A stretch of 64,000 nucleotides of DNA. Source: Xestospongia bergquistia. Lineage: Eukaryota; Porifera; Demospongiae; Haplosclerida; Petrosiidae. Shown one piece after another: positions 33,698-44,423 of the stretch. The stretch covers positions 3,461,001 to 3,525,000 of the forward strand of contig OZ014421.1 of NCBI GenBank assembly GCA_963965975.1, in the 5' to 3' direction. Each line of letters opens with the position of its first letter. Positions within the stretch are counted from its first letter, which is position 1. The notes under the pieces were generated by a model that was not told where the DNA came from, did not search any database, and saw only the letters and a program-made list of their open reading frames with translations. A program made the position numbers and the translations under genes.

Positions 33698-35223
33698 GAC
33701 ATTTCTCCATCTCAAGGACTCTTGGGAGTAAGTCAGTGCTAGTATAAATTTATTCATGATGCATTATCAATCTTTTTTATTACAATAGATTCGCTGGTTG
33801 TCAGAGGTCAAGGATGAAGACATTCCTCTATCTCGATAAGTTTGTCAAGTAAGTTAACAGAATACAATACTAGGTTACATTGATTCATGAAACACGATTA
33901 CTCTTAACTTCTTTTATTACTATAGCTTGACTTGATGTCAGTCTCAAGGCTCAAGACATTCCTATATCTCAAAGAGTCTGAAGAGTAAGTTAACTGAATA
34001 CAATCATAGTGTACATTAAGTCATAAGTCTTAATTCATAATACATTAATTCATAATACTCTTAATCTCTTTTTCATTACTATAGCTTTGTTCGACATCAG
34101 GCTCAAGGCTCAAGAAATTCATCTGAAGAGTCTAGGGAGTAAGGCTCAAGGCATTCATGTATCTCGATAGGGAGTAAGATCATACAGTACTAGGATAAAG
34201 TAATTCATAATGCATCATTACCTTTAATATCTCTTTTATTGCTATGGCTTCGCTGGATATTGGAATCAAGAATCAAGACATTCTGCTATCTTAAAGACAC
34301 TGGGGAGTAAGTTCACAGAATACAGTAGTAGTGTACATTAAGTCATAATACATCATTACTCTTACTTTCTCTTTTATTACTGCATATTACTCTTAATTTT
34401 TCTTTTATTACTGTAGCTTTACTGGACTTCAGGATCAAGGCTTGAGACATTCTTCTATCACAAAGAGTCTCACTCTGTGGAGTAAGTTAACAGCATACAG
34501 TACTAGTGTACATTAATTCATAATACCCATTACTCATAATACACATTATTATTACTATAGCTTCGCTGGATATCAGTATCAAGAATCAAGACATTCTGCT
34601 ATCTCGAAGACACTGGGGAGTAAGTTCACAGAATACAGTAGTAGTGTACATTAAGTCATAATACATCATTACTCTTACTTTATCTTTTATTACTGCATAT
34701 TACTCTTAATTTCTCTTATATTACTGTAGCTTCACTGGACTTCAGGGTCAAGGCTCAAGACATTCCTCTATCACAAAGAGTCTGTGGAGTAAGTTAACAG
34801 CATACAGTACTAGTGTACATTAATTCATAATACCCATTACTCATAATACACATTACTCTCAATTTCTATTTTATTACTATAGCTTCACTGGATATTGCGA
34901 TCAAGAATCAAGACATTCTGCTATCTCAAGACACTGGGGAGTAAGTTAACAGAATCAAGACATTCTGCTATCTCAAGACGCTGGGGAGTAAGTTAACAGA
35001 ATACAGTACTGGTATAAATTAATTGATAATGCATCTTATCACTGTAGCTTCATTTGATGTCTGGCTCAAGTCTCAAAACATTCCTATACTTCGAAGACTC
35101 TGAAGAGTAAGTTAACTAAATACGATACTACTGTACATTAATTCATAATATATCATAGTCTTAATTTGTGTTTTATTACAATAGCTTTGCTGGATGTCAG
35201 GATCAAGGATCAAGATATTTCTC

Positions 35224-35782
35224 TAGCCTCATACCCAGGCTTTCACGATAGAAAAGAAAGCCTGGTAACTACTGTTTGTGCATGCATTTAATTTCCACAG
35301 ATTTCTTTGAAACTAGTATACTCTATGAATCCTCCATCAACTATGACGTCAAAATTCCTTTACCCGTAATATGAGACTATTTGTATCACTGATATAAAGT
35401 TTTCTTCTACTCTACTGTATGATCTAAAGCTGCTAGCAATGCCAAATCTATTTCTTAAAAGGAGCAACTCTTTGTCATTGAAGCTATATATGATGGAAAA
35501 GATATTTTCGTGTGGTTTTGTATTCCAACAGCACTGAACAAATTTGTCGTTCTTTTTGCTTTCATTAAATCTCTGCAGAACCGACAAACTCAGCTAGACA
35601 TGCCCAAACTCAGTAGTGAATGAAACGTCATCAATATAAACCTGACCCATTTACTTGTCATTTAATTTAAAATGTTGTCATTATGATATGAACATATAAC
35701 ATAATTTACAATAATTAAGCGCATACACAAGCAGTAGTTACCAAGCTTTCTTTTCTATCGCGAAAGCTTGGGTACGAGGCTA
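35224..35782 (+). mobile_element. 559-bp TIR element with RecQ-like fragment, copy E
   Basis: Same family as copy D. Left end at 35224 follows gatatttctc, right end at 35782 precedes gacaattctc, i.e. a diverged target repeat at the same position of the array unit. The interior reads, on the plus strand, a frameshifted relic of the helicase start (TLLLCMI-like, then AIYDGKDIFVW at about 35485-35515). It has more of the N-terminal part than copy D. The open minus-strand frame over it is a shadow. Confidence 0.88.
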
Positions 35783-36950
35783 GACAATTCTCCATCTCAA
35801 AGACTTTTGGCAGTAAGTCAACAGCATTCAGTAGTCAGTACTAGTATGAAGTAATTCATTGCTCTTAATTTCTCTTGTGTAACTGTAGCTTCGCTTGAAG
35901 TCAAGATCAAGGCTCAAGACATTCCTCTATCTGAAGATTCTGGGAAGTAAGTTAGCAGCATATAGTACTGGTGTACATTACTTAAAAAAAACATCATTAC
36001 TCTTGATTTTCCTTTTATTACCATAGTTTCACTGGACATCATGATGAAGACTCAAGACATTCCTCTACCACAAAGAGTCTGTGGAGTAAGTTAACAGCAC
36101 ACAGTACTGGTGTGCATTAATTAATAAGTCTTAATTCATAATACATTAATTCATAATACTCCTAATCTCTTTTTCATTACTATAGCTTTGCTCGACATCA
36201 AGCTCAAGGCTCAAGAAATTCATCTGAAGAGTCTAGGGAGTAAGGCTCAAGGCATTTATGTATCTCGAAGAGTCTATGGAGTAAGGTACTAGTATAAAGT
36301 AATTCATAATGCATCATAACCTTAAATATATCTCTTTTATTGCTATAGCTTCACTGGATATTGGGATCAAGAATCAAAGACATTCTGCTATCTGTCAAAG
36401 ACACTGGGGAGTAAGTTCACAGAATGCAGTAGTAGTGTACATCATTACTCTTACTTTCTCTTTTATTACTGCATATTACTCTTAATTTCTCCTTTATTAC
36501 TGTAGCTTCACTGGACTTCAGGATCAAGGTCAAGACATTCCTCTATCACAAAGAGTCTGTGGAGTAAGTTAACAGCTTACAGTACTAGTGTACATAATTC
36601 ATAATACTCATTACTCATAATACACATTACTCTCAATTTCTGTTTTATTACTATAGCTTCGCTGGATATCGGGATCAAGAGTCAAGATTTTCCACGATCT
36701 CAAAGACGCTGGGCAGTACGTTAACAGAATACAGTACTAGAGTACATTAATTCATAATGCATCTATTAATGTAGCTTCGCTGGACTTGTGGATCAAAGCT
36801 CAAGACATCTGGATCAAGACTCAAGACAGACATTCCTCTATCTCAAAGAGACTGGGCAGTAAGTTAACAACATACAGTAAATTTTGACAAGTAATCTAAT
36901 CAGTGGTAGTATTACATTTGGCAGTGTTACATTTGGTAGTATTACATATT

Positions 36951-37290
36951 TATGATAAAATGGTGTGTCTGTATCTATACTACTCTATATATTGTACCCA
37001 ATTATACAATTTGTAGTAGTCAGTAAAGGTAAATATCGAGAATACAACTATAAAGGTGAGTATATCTTCCAGAGAGAAAGCCGAGGAAGCCACAAGAGAT
37101 TAGTTAGTCTGCTTTTGTGAGGGAAATGAGATTATGTAGAGCATTAATTGGTGTGGCTATCGTGGCTTGATAATTGGGTGTGGTGCTTGCAGCTATGCAT
37201 TAATTTCCTAGACTACCTGGAGCATTAATTAAAATATGAGGTGTGGTCAAAATAAACCACATCCAAAATATTTAATGGGTGTGGCTATCG
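36951..37290. other. Spacer with a duplicated GGGTGTGG-type segment
   Basis: A segment with ggtgtggctatcg, then gggtgtggtgcttgcagc, at about 37150-37195 is repeated at 37277-37322 with a few changes. Related words occur near 32280-32330. Otherwise unrecognised AT-rich sequence. No exon was found. Confidence 0.5.
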
Positions 37291-37339
37291 AAGTTTGATG
37301 AGTGGGTGTGATGCTTGCAGCCATGTACAGGTTTGTGAA

Positions 37340-37640
37340 TATTGTTTACTGATTGTACGTTTCATGCAGGTTTCGCCTAATCCACGTTCGCCTACATTAT
37401 TTTTAATACAGTTTGGTTATGTTGACCATCTTAGATGTAACTACTCTGATCACGTTCCACAGGAACCAGTCGAAGATTGGTATATATCAGACGAGTTCAC
37501 TCCAAATCCAGATCCTCCTGCAGTTCAAATTGATATACCACCACTTGCACAAATTCGTCCTGTTGCTGTTTGCCATTCTACTTATGTACCTCGACCTGTT
37601 GATTGTTTTGCACCCCTGCATCAAGCTTGAGAGGGTAGAA
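37340..37640 (+). pseudogene. LTR retroelement, C-terminal pol end (copy 1)
   Basis: An open frame to a stop at about 37630 ends in DPPAVQIDIPPLAQIRPVAV and YVPRPVDCFAPLHQA. This resembles the Pro/Arg-rich tail (R-x-P-x-D-R-F-x-P) that closes many Ty3/Gypsy-type polyproteins. It is followed directly by a purine tract (gagagggtagaa) and a TG that could begin the 3' LTR. No RT, RNase H or integrase motif precedes it. Assignment to Ty3/Gypsy is an inference from layout. Confidence 0.45.
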
Positions 37641-38060
37641 TGTGATAACTAGGGATATTCCAGATGAGCACATGTATATATTGTGTGAGCACATTTTCAG
37701 TAGTTTATATTTGTTGTTTTATGTTGAATCTATCTCGGCCAGGTTACAACCCAGATACTGGTATTGGAGAAAACAAAAGGAAGTATATTTACAGGAAAGT
37801 GATAGCTCCTTGTTAAGCAGGTAATAATGCTTAAAAATGAAAAGTGGCATAACATGTAAGTATTACTAGAAATGCTTTATAAGATAACTACTGTATACAT
37901 ATATAGTGTTGTCATGTTCGTTAGGCCATAATATGAGCTATTTACATGGTAAAATTATATCATAATAAAACGTTATATAGATAACAACATAATATGAGGT
38001 ACGTTACTTTGTAATATTATAATATTGGATAGTAATGTAATACATGAAATTGTAAACCCT
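37641..38060 (+). mobile_element. Probable 3' LTR and flank, copy 1
   Basis: Starts tgtgataactagggatattc directly after a polypurine tract. The same start recurs at 38485 (tgtgataactatgaatattc), with shared downstream sequence (gatgagc, catgtatatattgtgt, ggttacaac, aagtatatttacag, aaaacgttatatagataaca). The end of the LTR cannot be fixed because the homology continues beyond any clear CA end. Confidence 0.5.
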
Positions 38061-38404
38061 ATTTCTCTAAATTTGCTACTGAAATTTGATGCCTTTTTCC
38101 AATATTATTGGGGCCAAAAATATGCCTAATTAATCTCTTTTTTCTTATAATTTTTGTTACTGAAAATATGCAAAATCTTAACAAATTCAGTGAATTTTAA
38201 GCCCTTTTTGTCAAAATTTTGCCACTATCAATTTTTAAGTATTTTTTAGAAGTATAGTTTGCAATCAAAATGCACAAGTATTCAAGCACTTCCTTTTAAA
38301 TGTAAGTCCTTTTTGTAACTATTTTCAACTCCAAAAATACAACAAAAATTTTAACCCCTACCTCCCTAAATTTGACACCGAAAAGGAATTTTTACCGATT
38401 TTAT

Positions 38405-38800
38405 CTAATTTCCTTTTGTTCAAGATCCCCCTGCAGTTCGAGCTGATACCTCAACCAGTTGATCATTTTGCTTGAGAGGGGAAATGTGATAACTATGAAT
38501 ATTCCAGATGAGCGCATGTATATATTGTGTAAGCACATGTTCAGTAGTTTTTTCTTTTATATTTGTTGTTGTATGTTGAATCTGTCTCGGCTAGGTTACA
38601 ACACAGACACTGGTATTTGGAAGTATATTTACAGAAAAGTGGCATGTTCGTTAGGGCGTAATCTGAGGTAGTTATATGTCAAAATTATATTATAATAAAA
38701 CGTTATATAGATAACAACATAAAATGAGGTACGTTATGTTGTAATATCATAATATTGGGTAGTAATATAATCCGTGAAATTATAAATCCTATTTCTCTAA
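38405..38800 (+). mobile_element. Second, deleted copy of the pol end and LTR
   Basis: Begins with gatccccctgcagttcgagc, a diverged copy of 37510, skips most of the pol tail, and passes through a purine tract into tgtgataac at 38485. It then follows the copy-1 sequence with a 150-bp deletion. Direct orientation, about 840 bp apart: either a tandem duplication of the 3' end or two separate insertions. Confidence 0.6.
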
Positions 38801-39545
38801 ATTTGTTACAGAAAACAAGTGAATTTTGACTTTTTGCAAGTATTATTGGCACCAAAATTATACCAAACTATATGTTACTGAAAAGCAACCAAAATCCGCA
38901 ATTATTTAAGCACTTTTTAACTATTTTCGACTCCAAAAATGCAACGAAATTTTAACCCCTATCTCCCTAAATTTGTCACCCAAATAAAGGAATTTTTAAT
39001 GTTTTTTTCTAATTTAATTTTGCAAAAATATATGTGAAAATTGAACATCTTGTGCATAAAATACACAATTTTAAAAGTGTGCCCTTACTTTTTTGGCACA
39101 AAGGTGTCTAAATATCTATACTTTGGTCACCCAAACACATAGAAAAAGAGAAAAGATGCAATTTTGGCCCAAAAGGTTTTCAAAAAGTCTTTTAAATTAT
39201 GAGTATTTTCAGAGGTTAAAATGCATGTATTTTTTCATCAAAAAAATTTTAAAAGATGTCTTCAAAATTCATGAATTTTTGTGGTAATATCGGATTAAAA
39301 TTTGCGTATTTTTCGCACCACAAAGGGGATAAAATAGACGTAAAATACACCTAAACCATGAACCCTAAATACTAACATTATAACATAAACCCAAACCTGA
39401 AACGAGAATTTCTAAATCACTAAACCTAACTTCTAAACCCTAAACTTGAAAACCTAAACCCTAAACCTTAAATCCTAAAACCAAAATGGTAAACACTAAA
39501 TTTTAAAAACTAAACTCTAAACCCAAAACCTACAACTAGATGTAG
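38801..39545. other. Degenerate AT-rich spacer ending in telomere-like DNA
   Basis: Long AT-rich low-complexity sequence with recurring words such as gcaccaaa and aattttaa. A similar texture occurs at 44600-44890. From 39360 to 39530 it changes into an irregular run of aaccctaaa and aacctaaac words, with a degenerate heptamer/hexamer periodicity. No coding exon. Confidence 0.55.
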
Positions 39546-39835
39546 CTCGATTTAATGACACTCATTCAGATGTTCATATCATTTCAGATGTTACCAGAAT
39601 ATTTTATGGAGATAATGAATGTGTTGCTGTATGAAGGTTTCATACAGTCCAGAATGTTTGCAAGCACTGAAATTTGCAGAGAAAGTTGAAGCAGTCATCA
39701 AGTATTCATCTCGAGAAGTTAGAATGATTACAGAAGCAGAGACAACAGAGCAACATAGAATGATTACAGAAGCAGAGACACTAGAGCAACATAGTTTAAC
39801 AATGTATACATTTACATTGGATCATGTCTGAAAAA
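39546..39835 (+). CDS. Unrecognised open frame with duplicated motif
   Basis: An open stretch from about 39619 to 39831 reads YSPECLQALKFAEKVEAVIK, then REVRMITEAETTEQH and a near repeat RMITEAETLEQH, ending at a stop. The 36-bp internal repeat (agaatgattacagaagcaga) is clear. It lies just upstream of the papain-like gene and could be an upstream exon of it or unrelated. I do not recognise a family, and there is no proven start. Low confidence that it is coding. Confidence 0.25.
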
Positions 39836-40030
39836 AGAGTTAGGAGTTTTGCTAGCAAATCCAATTCATTTACATCCTGATACATTTCATCATGCTTTGC
39901 CACTTATTACCTCCTGTAGCTACTGGTGCTCCACCTTTAATATCTCAGATAGCGTTAGTCCTCAGTAATATAATTCACATGATCATTCGTTACATTAGAC
40001 CTTCACCTGATTTTTCCACAAAGGCATATA

Positions 40031-40786
40031 ATGAAATTTGTAACTGGAGATAATTTGTTTCAGGGACGACAAGTTCTGGAGCAATTATTAAATATTAATT
40101 TTGTTGGAGCTGTTTTTTCACACGTTGGATTGGTAAGTAAATATGTTTAGTTGTGTAAATATTTGAAATATATATATATATATATATATATTACGACCTC
40201 CATATTCCACTTGGGTTGGGAGTCCAGTACTAATAAGGTGGGGCTTGTTAATGTTGATATGGGAACAGTCCATAAAGGAGTGGAAGTTTTCCCTCTAAAG
40301 AACAAAATTTTCTCTGGCTGGTATGATCGTGTTGCAATTTATCAATTAACAGGAGCAACGACAAGTAATGTGTGAGATATGTTGAAGGTTAGCGACCGAA
40401 ATAATTAATTAAAATTTTTATTTACATTTTAAGTAGGTAAGAAGCTTCAAGGAAGACCGTATGAAAGAGACAAATAGATTTGATTGTCTGCAGTAAATGT
40501 AAATGTTAATGATGAATACTTGGAATTTCTCAAAAACTACAAAGATAACTTCAGTTCATTAATTTGTACTGAACTTGTTGCTCATGTATATCAGGAACTT
40601 AAACTAATTGGTGAGTTTAACAATAATTGGTGAGTTTAACAATAGTCACAATGAAACACACTTCTACTTTTCATAGATACAACCAAACTGTCAGATGAAT
40701 TCAGTCCTGATGATTTTTCCAGTAATTGTACATTGAAACTGAACTTTGGACATATTATATCAATATTAAACAATAATATCCATTAA
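40031..40786 (+). pseudogene. Permuted papain-fold (NlpC/P60, C92-like) gene
   Basis: Four exons on the plus strand. Exon 1 (40031-40132) reads MKFVTGDNLFQGRQVLEQLL and AVFSHVGL, then a GTAAGT donor; it holds the family's GD start and the catalytic His. Exon 2 (about 40200-40371) reads GWESSTNKVGLVN and KGVEVFPLKNKIFSGWYDRV. Exon 3 (40437-40610) reads GKKLQGRPYERDK and, later, SSLICTELVAHVYQELKLIG, with the Cys of the (F/I)-C-(S/T)-E-L-V-A motif. Exon 4 (40677-40786) reads SDEFSPDDFSSN and ends at a stop. The order His then Cys is the permuted arrangement of YiiX/YebB-like amidases, known in bacteria and animals. Two in-frame stops after ERDK (about 40475) could be removed by two compensating one-base shifts, so this is a damaged gene or sequence error. 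A (TA)10 run lies in intron 1. Confidence 0.7.
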
Positions 40787-40799
40787 GTGAAAAAAGGTT

Positions 40800-41370
40800 G
40801 ATGTTTAGTTTAGAAGCTATTGCGTTGTATTTTAAAAGTTATCATAAAACAGATAGAGCCACAAATAACTTTGTATCTCCATCAATTATTTTCAATATTG
40901 ATTAGTCAACTTAACTTGTGCCCAACAGTCAATAGACTATTTGATGGTTGTGAATTCTTCTTTATAGGTCTGTCTCCCAAGCATCAACCCTTGAAGAATT
41001 TGCACACTAAATTAGTACAGTTGCTGGTGAATAATAACAAGAAAATGAAACCATTAGATGAAAGTGATGCTCTACTAAGTGTTATCCTTTCCATGCTCTT
41101 CCTGATCAATTTTTACAACTAGTCATGCTTTCATTGTGTCAGGAATTACCTGTTCAAAAAGAATCAAGTTCGCATCTTTGGAAGTACCTTTGGAAGTTTG
41201 TCACATTTCAAAGTCGTTGCTTTTTAGTCCTAATAAGTTCATTATCTGACATACTTCTTTTCTTAGTTGACAGGCGTGGCAAATTAACTGTAATCACGCC
41301 CATGGGCGGCTACTTTTCCAATAATGCTTTTTCAACAATAGCAATGATTTAAAAGCTTACTCTAGCAACA
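40800..41370 (+). other. Possible exons, product unknown
   Basis: Several short open stretches occur: MFSLEAIALYFKSYHKTDRA with a stop, then after an acceptor-like ctttatag a stretch GLSPKHQPLKNLHTKLVQLL to a stop at 41122, then LPVQKESSSHLWKYLWKF. Codon texture looks partly coding but frames do not join and I recognise no family. They may be the 3' side of another decayed gene. Confidence 0.25.
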
Positions 41371-41828
41371 AGATGATGCTTTCAGGTAAGTTACTAGTGT
41401 GACAGGGTAGGTAGGTTGATGTTGCTACATAACAACAAGAAAAGCCATAAAAGCCATAAAATGGATGCTCAACTCTGTAGTATGCTACGAACACTTAATG
41501 ATCAACATACAGTTGATCTCTTTGTTGTGTGGGGAGTCTGTTGATACTTTGTTCTAAGCCAAACAATGTAAACTAGTGCACAACAAAGGGTTTCTTTGAC
41601 ACACCTCACTATCACTTCCTGTCAATTTATTTGGGTGGAGTTAACTTTCAATTGGGAAAGAAAGCAAGGTAAGTTTTCTTTCTTGTAATAATATTACTGT
41701 TTTGCCTGCCATTTCTTTGCTGATAGTATTATAAACTTAAAGTGAAACTTGTAATCTTCCTTTTGGATGATTTAAAACTAGGTGAATATAGTATCTTCTA
41801 TAAAGACCCATTGCTAAACACAGCTCTA

Positions 41829-41865
<37 letters not shown>

Positions 41866-42164
41866 GAAAGGAAGAGACGTATGTCCATGTAGAGACAACT
41901 TACAGTCAGGGAATATATTAAAACTGATTGGTAGTGTATATATAATGTAAGTGCATATACACACAGAGAGGAAAAGAAGCATGTATGTATAGACACAATA
42001 CACAGTCAGGCAAAGTGGAGCAATATATTATAATACACATACACAGAGACAGTTAGAGAAGCGTGTACATAGACACAACACACAGTATGGCAAAGTGAAA
42101 CAATACATTATAATTGATTGCTGATGTAAGTATAGTGTGTGTGTTTTCTTGTTATCAGGAATAG

Positions 42165-42238
<74 letters not shown>

Positions 42239-42500
42239 ATTATAATTAAATATATATAATCTAGTAGATTAACTTAGACTTAACTTAGATTGACCCCACC
42301 CATGTATTGATTGTAGTCCTCTATCATCACAGGTTTAATGATTTCTTCAACACCAGTGTGAAGTCTTGTATTTTTCTTCTTAACAATCTTATTGAAATCG
42401 TATATGATCAAATTGAACTATCGTAAGGCCATTTGGAACGATTCATGACAATGTATATACATATTATTATACAAGCGTACATAAAGTCTAGACACAAAGA
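41371..42500. repeat. Simple-sequence and minisatellite region
   Basis: Holds an (AC)n run at 41831-41859, three diverged units of about 65-100 bp with gtatagacacaatacacagtcagg (41880-42120), and a long (TA)n run at 42169-42236 interrupted by single G. No gene. Reading frames here are artefacts of the repeats. Confidence 0.8.
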
Positions 42501-42503
42501 TTG

Positions 42504-44423
42504 TTATTGATGTATATGAAGATGATTCTTAGTATTCATGATGTAATTTGGTATGGTATGGTAATCTTTAAAAAATGGGAGTACATACAAATGAGTTTTA
42601 CAAATGTTACATTGGTACTGTTTTGTGATCTTTTTTTCCTCGGGCCTTGCATACTTTAGACTGGGACGTACTCCATAAGGTGCATCTTTTTGAACAGGTT
42701 CTGGAAATCCATGTTCGCTCAATCTCATTGGAAGTACTGTTGTTGAGGCAATGTGCCTTCTGTCAACTGGTTATTTATGATCGTCTAGTATCCGGCTGCC
42801 AATGTGTGGTAAAGGTTTTCAGCAACTATATTGTGCAAAATATTGGTGTTAACAATGGATACATCAAATAAGTGAAATAATACTTTCTTCCACTACTTGC
42901 CTGACCTGCGTACATATCCATAATATAGTAGGAGTTGATTGCATTTGTCGACTCCGCCCATATCGTATTGTATTCTTCAACTACTTTTGCCACGTCTACT
43001 CCTCCATCTACTGCTCTGGTTCTCCTCCGCTTATCTATCATATTTTCATTATGCAAGGTTGATAACATGTGTACCACTAGCTTGTCAGACCACTTCGGAC
43101 ACAAAAATCCATCTGTTGCATAATAAGAATAGACTTAACCTACATCTTACATTTTAGGCTAACGTAACTACAGTTGATTGTTACTTTTTACCATTTGTTA
43201 ATTTTGCTAATTGAAATTCTCTACTCAATCCCTTCTGATTCAGCGAAAAGTGTATATTGGTACACACATGATATCCACTTATTGATAAAGGAGACATGAG
43301 ATCACTTTGTACGCTAGCCCTTGCTCAGGGACACCATCTTCTCTTTTCCTGTATGACTTGTTAACAACCATTATAGTAAGTATAATATCCCATTTAGTGG
43401 GCTTCTTGAGCATGTACTAGAACCACGAGAGTCTTCCTTTGTGTCCAATGATACTCTCATCAACAGCAATTTCTCTATTGGGAATATAAACCAACTAGAA
43501 TGACTCGTTAAGCTGATCAAGACTTCATCAATAATTCAAACCTTCTGTATGATATGACTGACTATATCACTATGAAATGACCATTTGCTGCTCCAGTATG
43601 ATCTACAAATAAGTAAGTTGTACAGGAAATTCACAAATGTTTAGGGCTTCCTAATAAAATTACAATTACAAGTAAGTGTAATAAATAAAACTTGCAATTC
43701 ATATCAATCTATTTCCTTGGTTATAATGAATACCTCACAGACAGATATCTAACTAGTCCCTTTGTAATTATTATGGCTAGTAATGGGTCAACTTCCTTAT
43801 GCTTTATCAGATTTCTACTCCAGTCATGACCAAGAGCGTTGGGATGATTATGCGTGTAAGATTCAATTTGACACAGGATAGGTAGCTGTTTCCACAAAGA
43901 TCAAATCTTTTACTGCTGATGAAAAGTATAGATTGAAGAAAGCAAGTGGTGGTTTGTTGCTTATATCAAGAGTAATCCCAGGTGATGCAGTAAATGGATG
44001 AACTATAAAGTTACTTTGCTATTATTGGTAGTCTTTAGTTAACTATAGGTAGGCTAGCTGTAGCAGTAGTGCTAGTACTGGGCAAAGCTGTTGCTGGAGA
44101 GGTGGCAACCAATGGATGAACTACAATAATTATTATTATTTTGTACATGTGTGTAAAATCATCTTATCCGTGGGTGTAGGTGGAGCTAGGAAACTGCTTC
44201 TTGTTGGTAAAGGTGGAGCTGAAGAGTTACATTTTAGTACAAAGCTTTCAGAAGTCAGCCTTGCTAGTAAATGGCTTTGCAAAAGATCTGTCAGTGCTTC
44301 TTCTTCATCAATGTAGCTGTAGAAATCGCTGTCTGAATAGTCACTTTCAGCACCCTCAATACACCGTAAAAGGAGGTCTGGGTCAGAAGGCAAGTGTATA
44401 AACCTTCTGCTTGTCAATGCCAT
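42504..44423 (-). pseudogene. piggyBac-type transposase pseudogene 2
   Basis: A second, more decayed piggyBac-family gene on the minus strand. Its N-terminus is acidic (ESDYSDSDFYSYIDEEEALT, 44280-44345). At 43930-44000 it reads FTASPGITLDISNKPPLAFF, then LYFSSAVKDLIFVETATYPV, the region that precedes the catalytic domain. The first catalytic Asp is in VDESIIGHKGRLSWF (about 43440), followed by a stop where Gln is expected and MLKKPTKWDI. Further on, KWSDKLVVHMLSTLHNE (about 43080) and EEYNTIWAESTNAINSYYIM mark the third-Asp region, where GGVD is no longer readable. The C-terminal zinc ribbon is YQCNICKTHLYVLPFFKDYH (about 42590). Many stops and shifts. Divergent from pseudogene 1, so a separate invasion. 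Confidence 0.75.

Larger units (their letters stand above)
32811..36950 (+). repeat. Array of 59-nt microexon-like units with short introns
   Basis: More than 20 tandem units of about 140 bp. Each unit has a splice-acceptor-like cttttattactatag, then about 59 nt (cttcactggacatcagg, atcaaggctcaagacattcc, tctatctcaaagagtc), then GGGGA and a near-invariant GTAAGT donor (for example 33092, 33849, 33985, 34306, 34619, 34789, 35106, 36564, 36858). An AT-rich 'intron' of about 80 nt with a TTAAC/TTAAT branch-like site follows. All three frames of the 59-nt block are open in most copies. The block is bounded by an inverted repeat: ctaccaaatgtaatactgcc (32816) against its complement near 36910-36945. 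Two TIR elements are inserted in it. Function unknown. It may be a transposon interior, an amplified exon, or a satellite that happens to keep splice sites. Confidence 0.8.

Noticed and set aside
35360..35587. 75-codon minus-strand frame in TIR element E
   Set aside because: It is the reverse of the RecQ-like fragment, which reads on the plus strand.
32811..36950. CRISPR or tRNA-array interpretation of the 140-bp units
   Set aside because: Spacers are homologous to each other and carry splice-like signals. No cloverleaf or Pol III boxes were seen.
41737..42003. Minus-strand frame with a Cys-Val repeat
   Set aside because: It comes from the (AC)n run at 41831-41859 and has no other coding sign.
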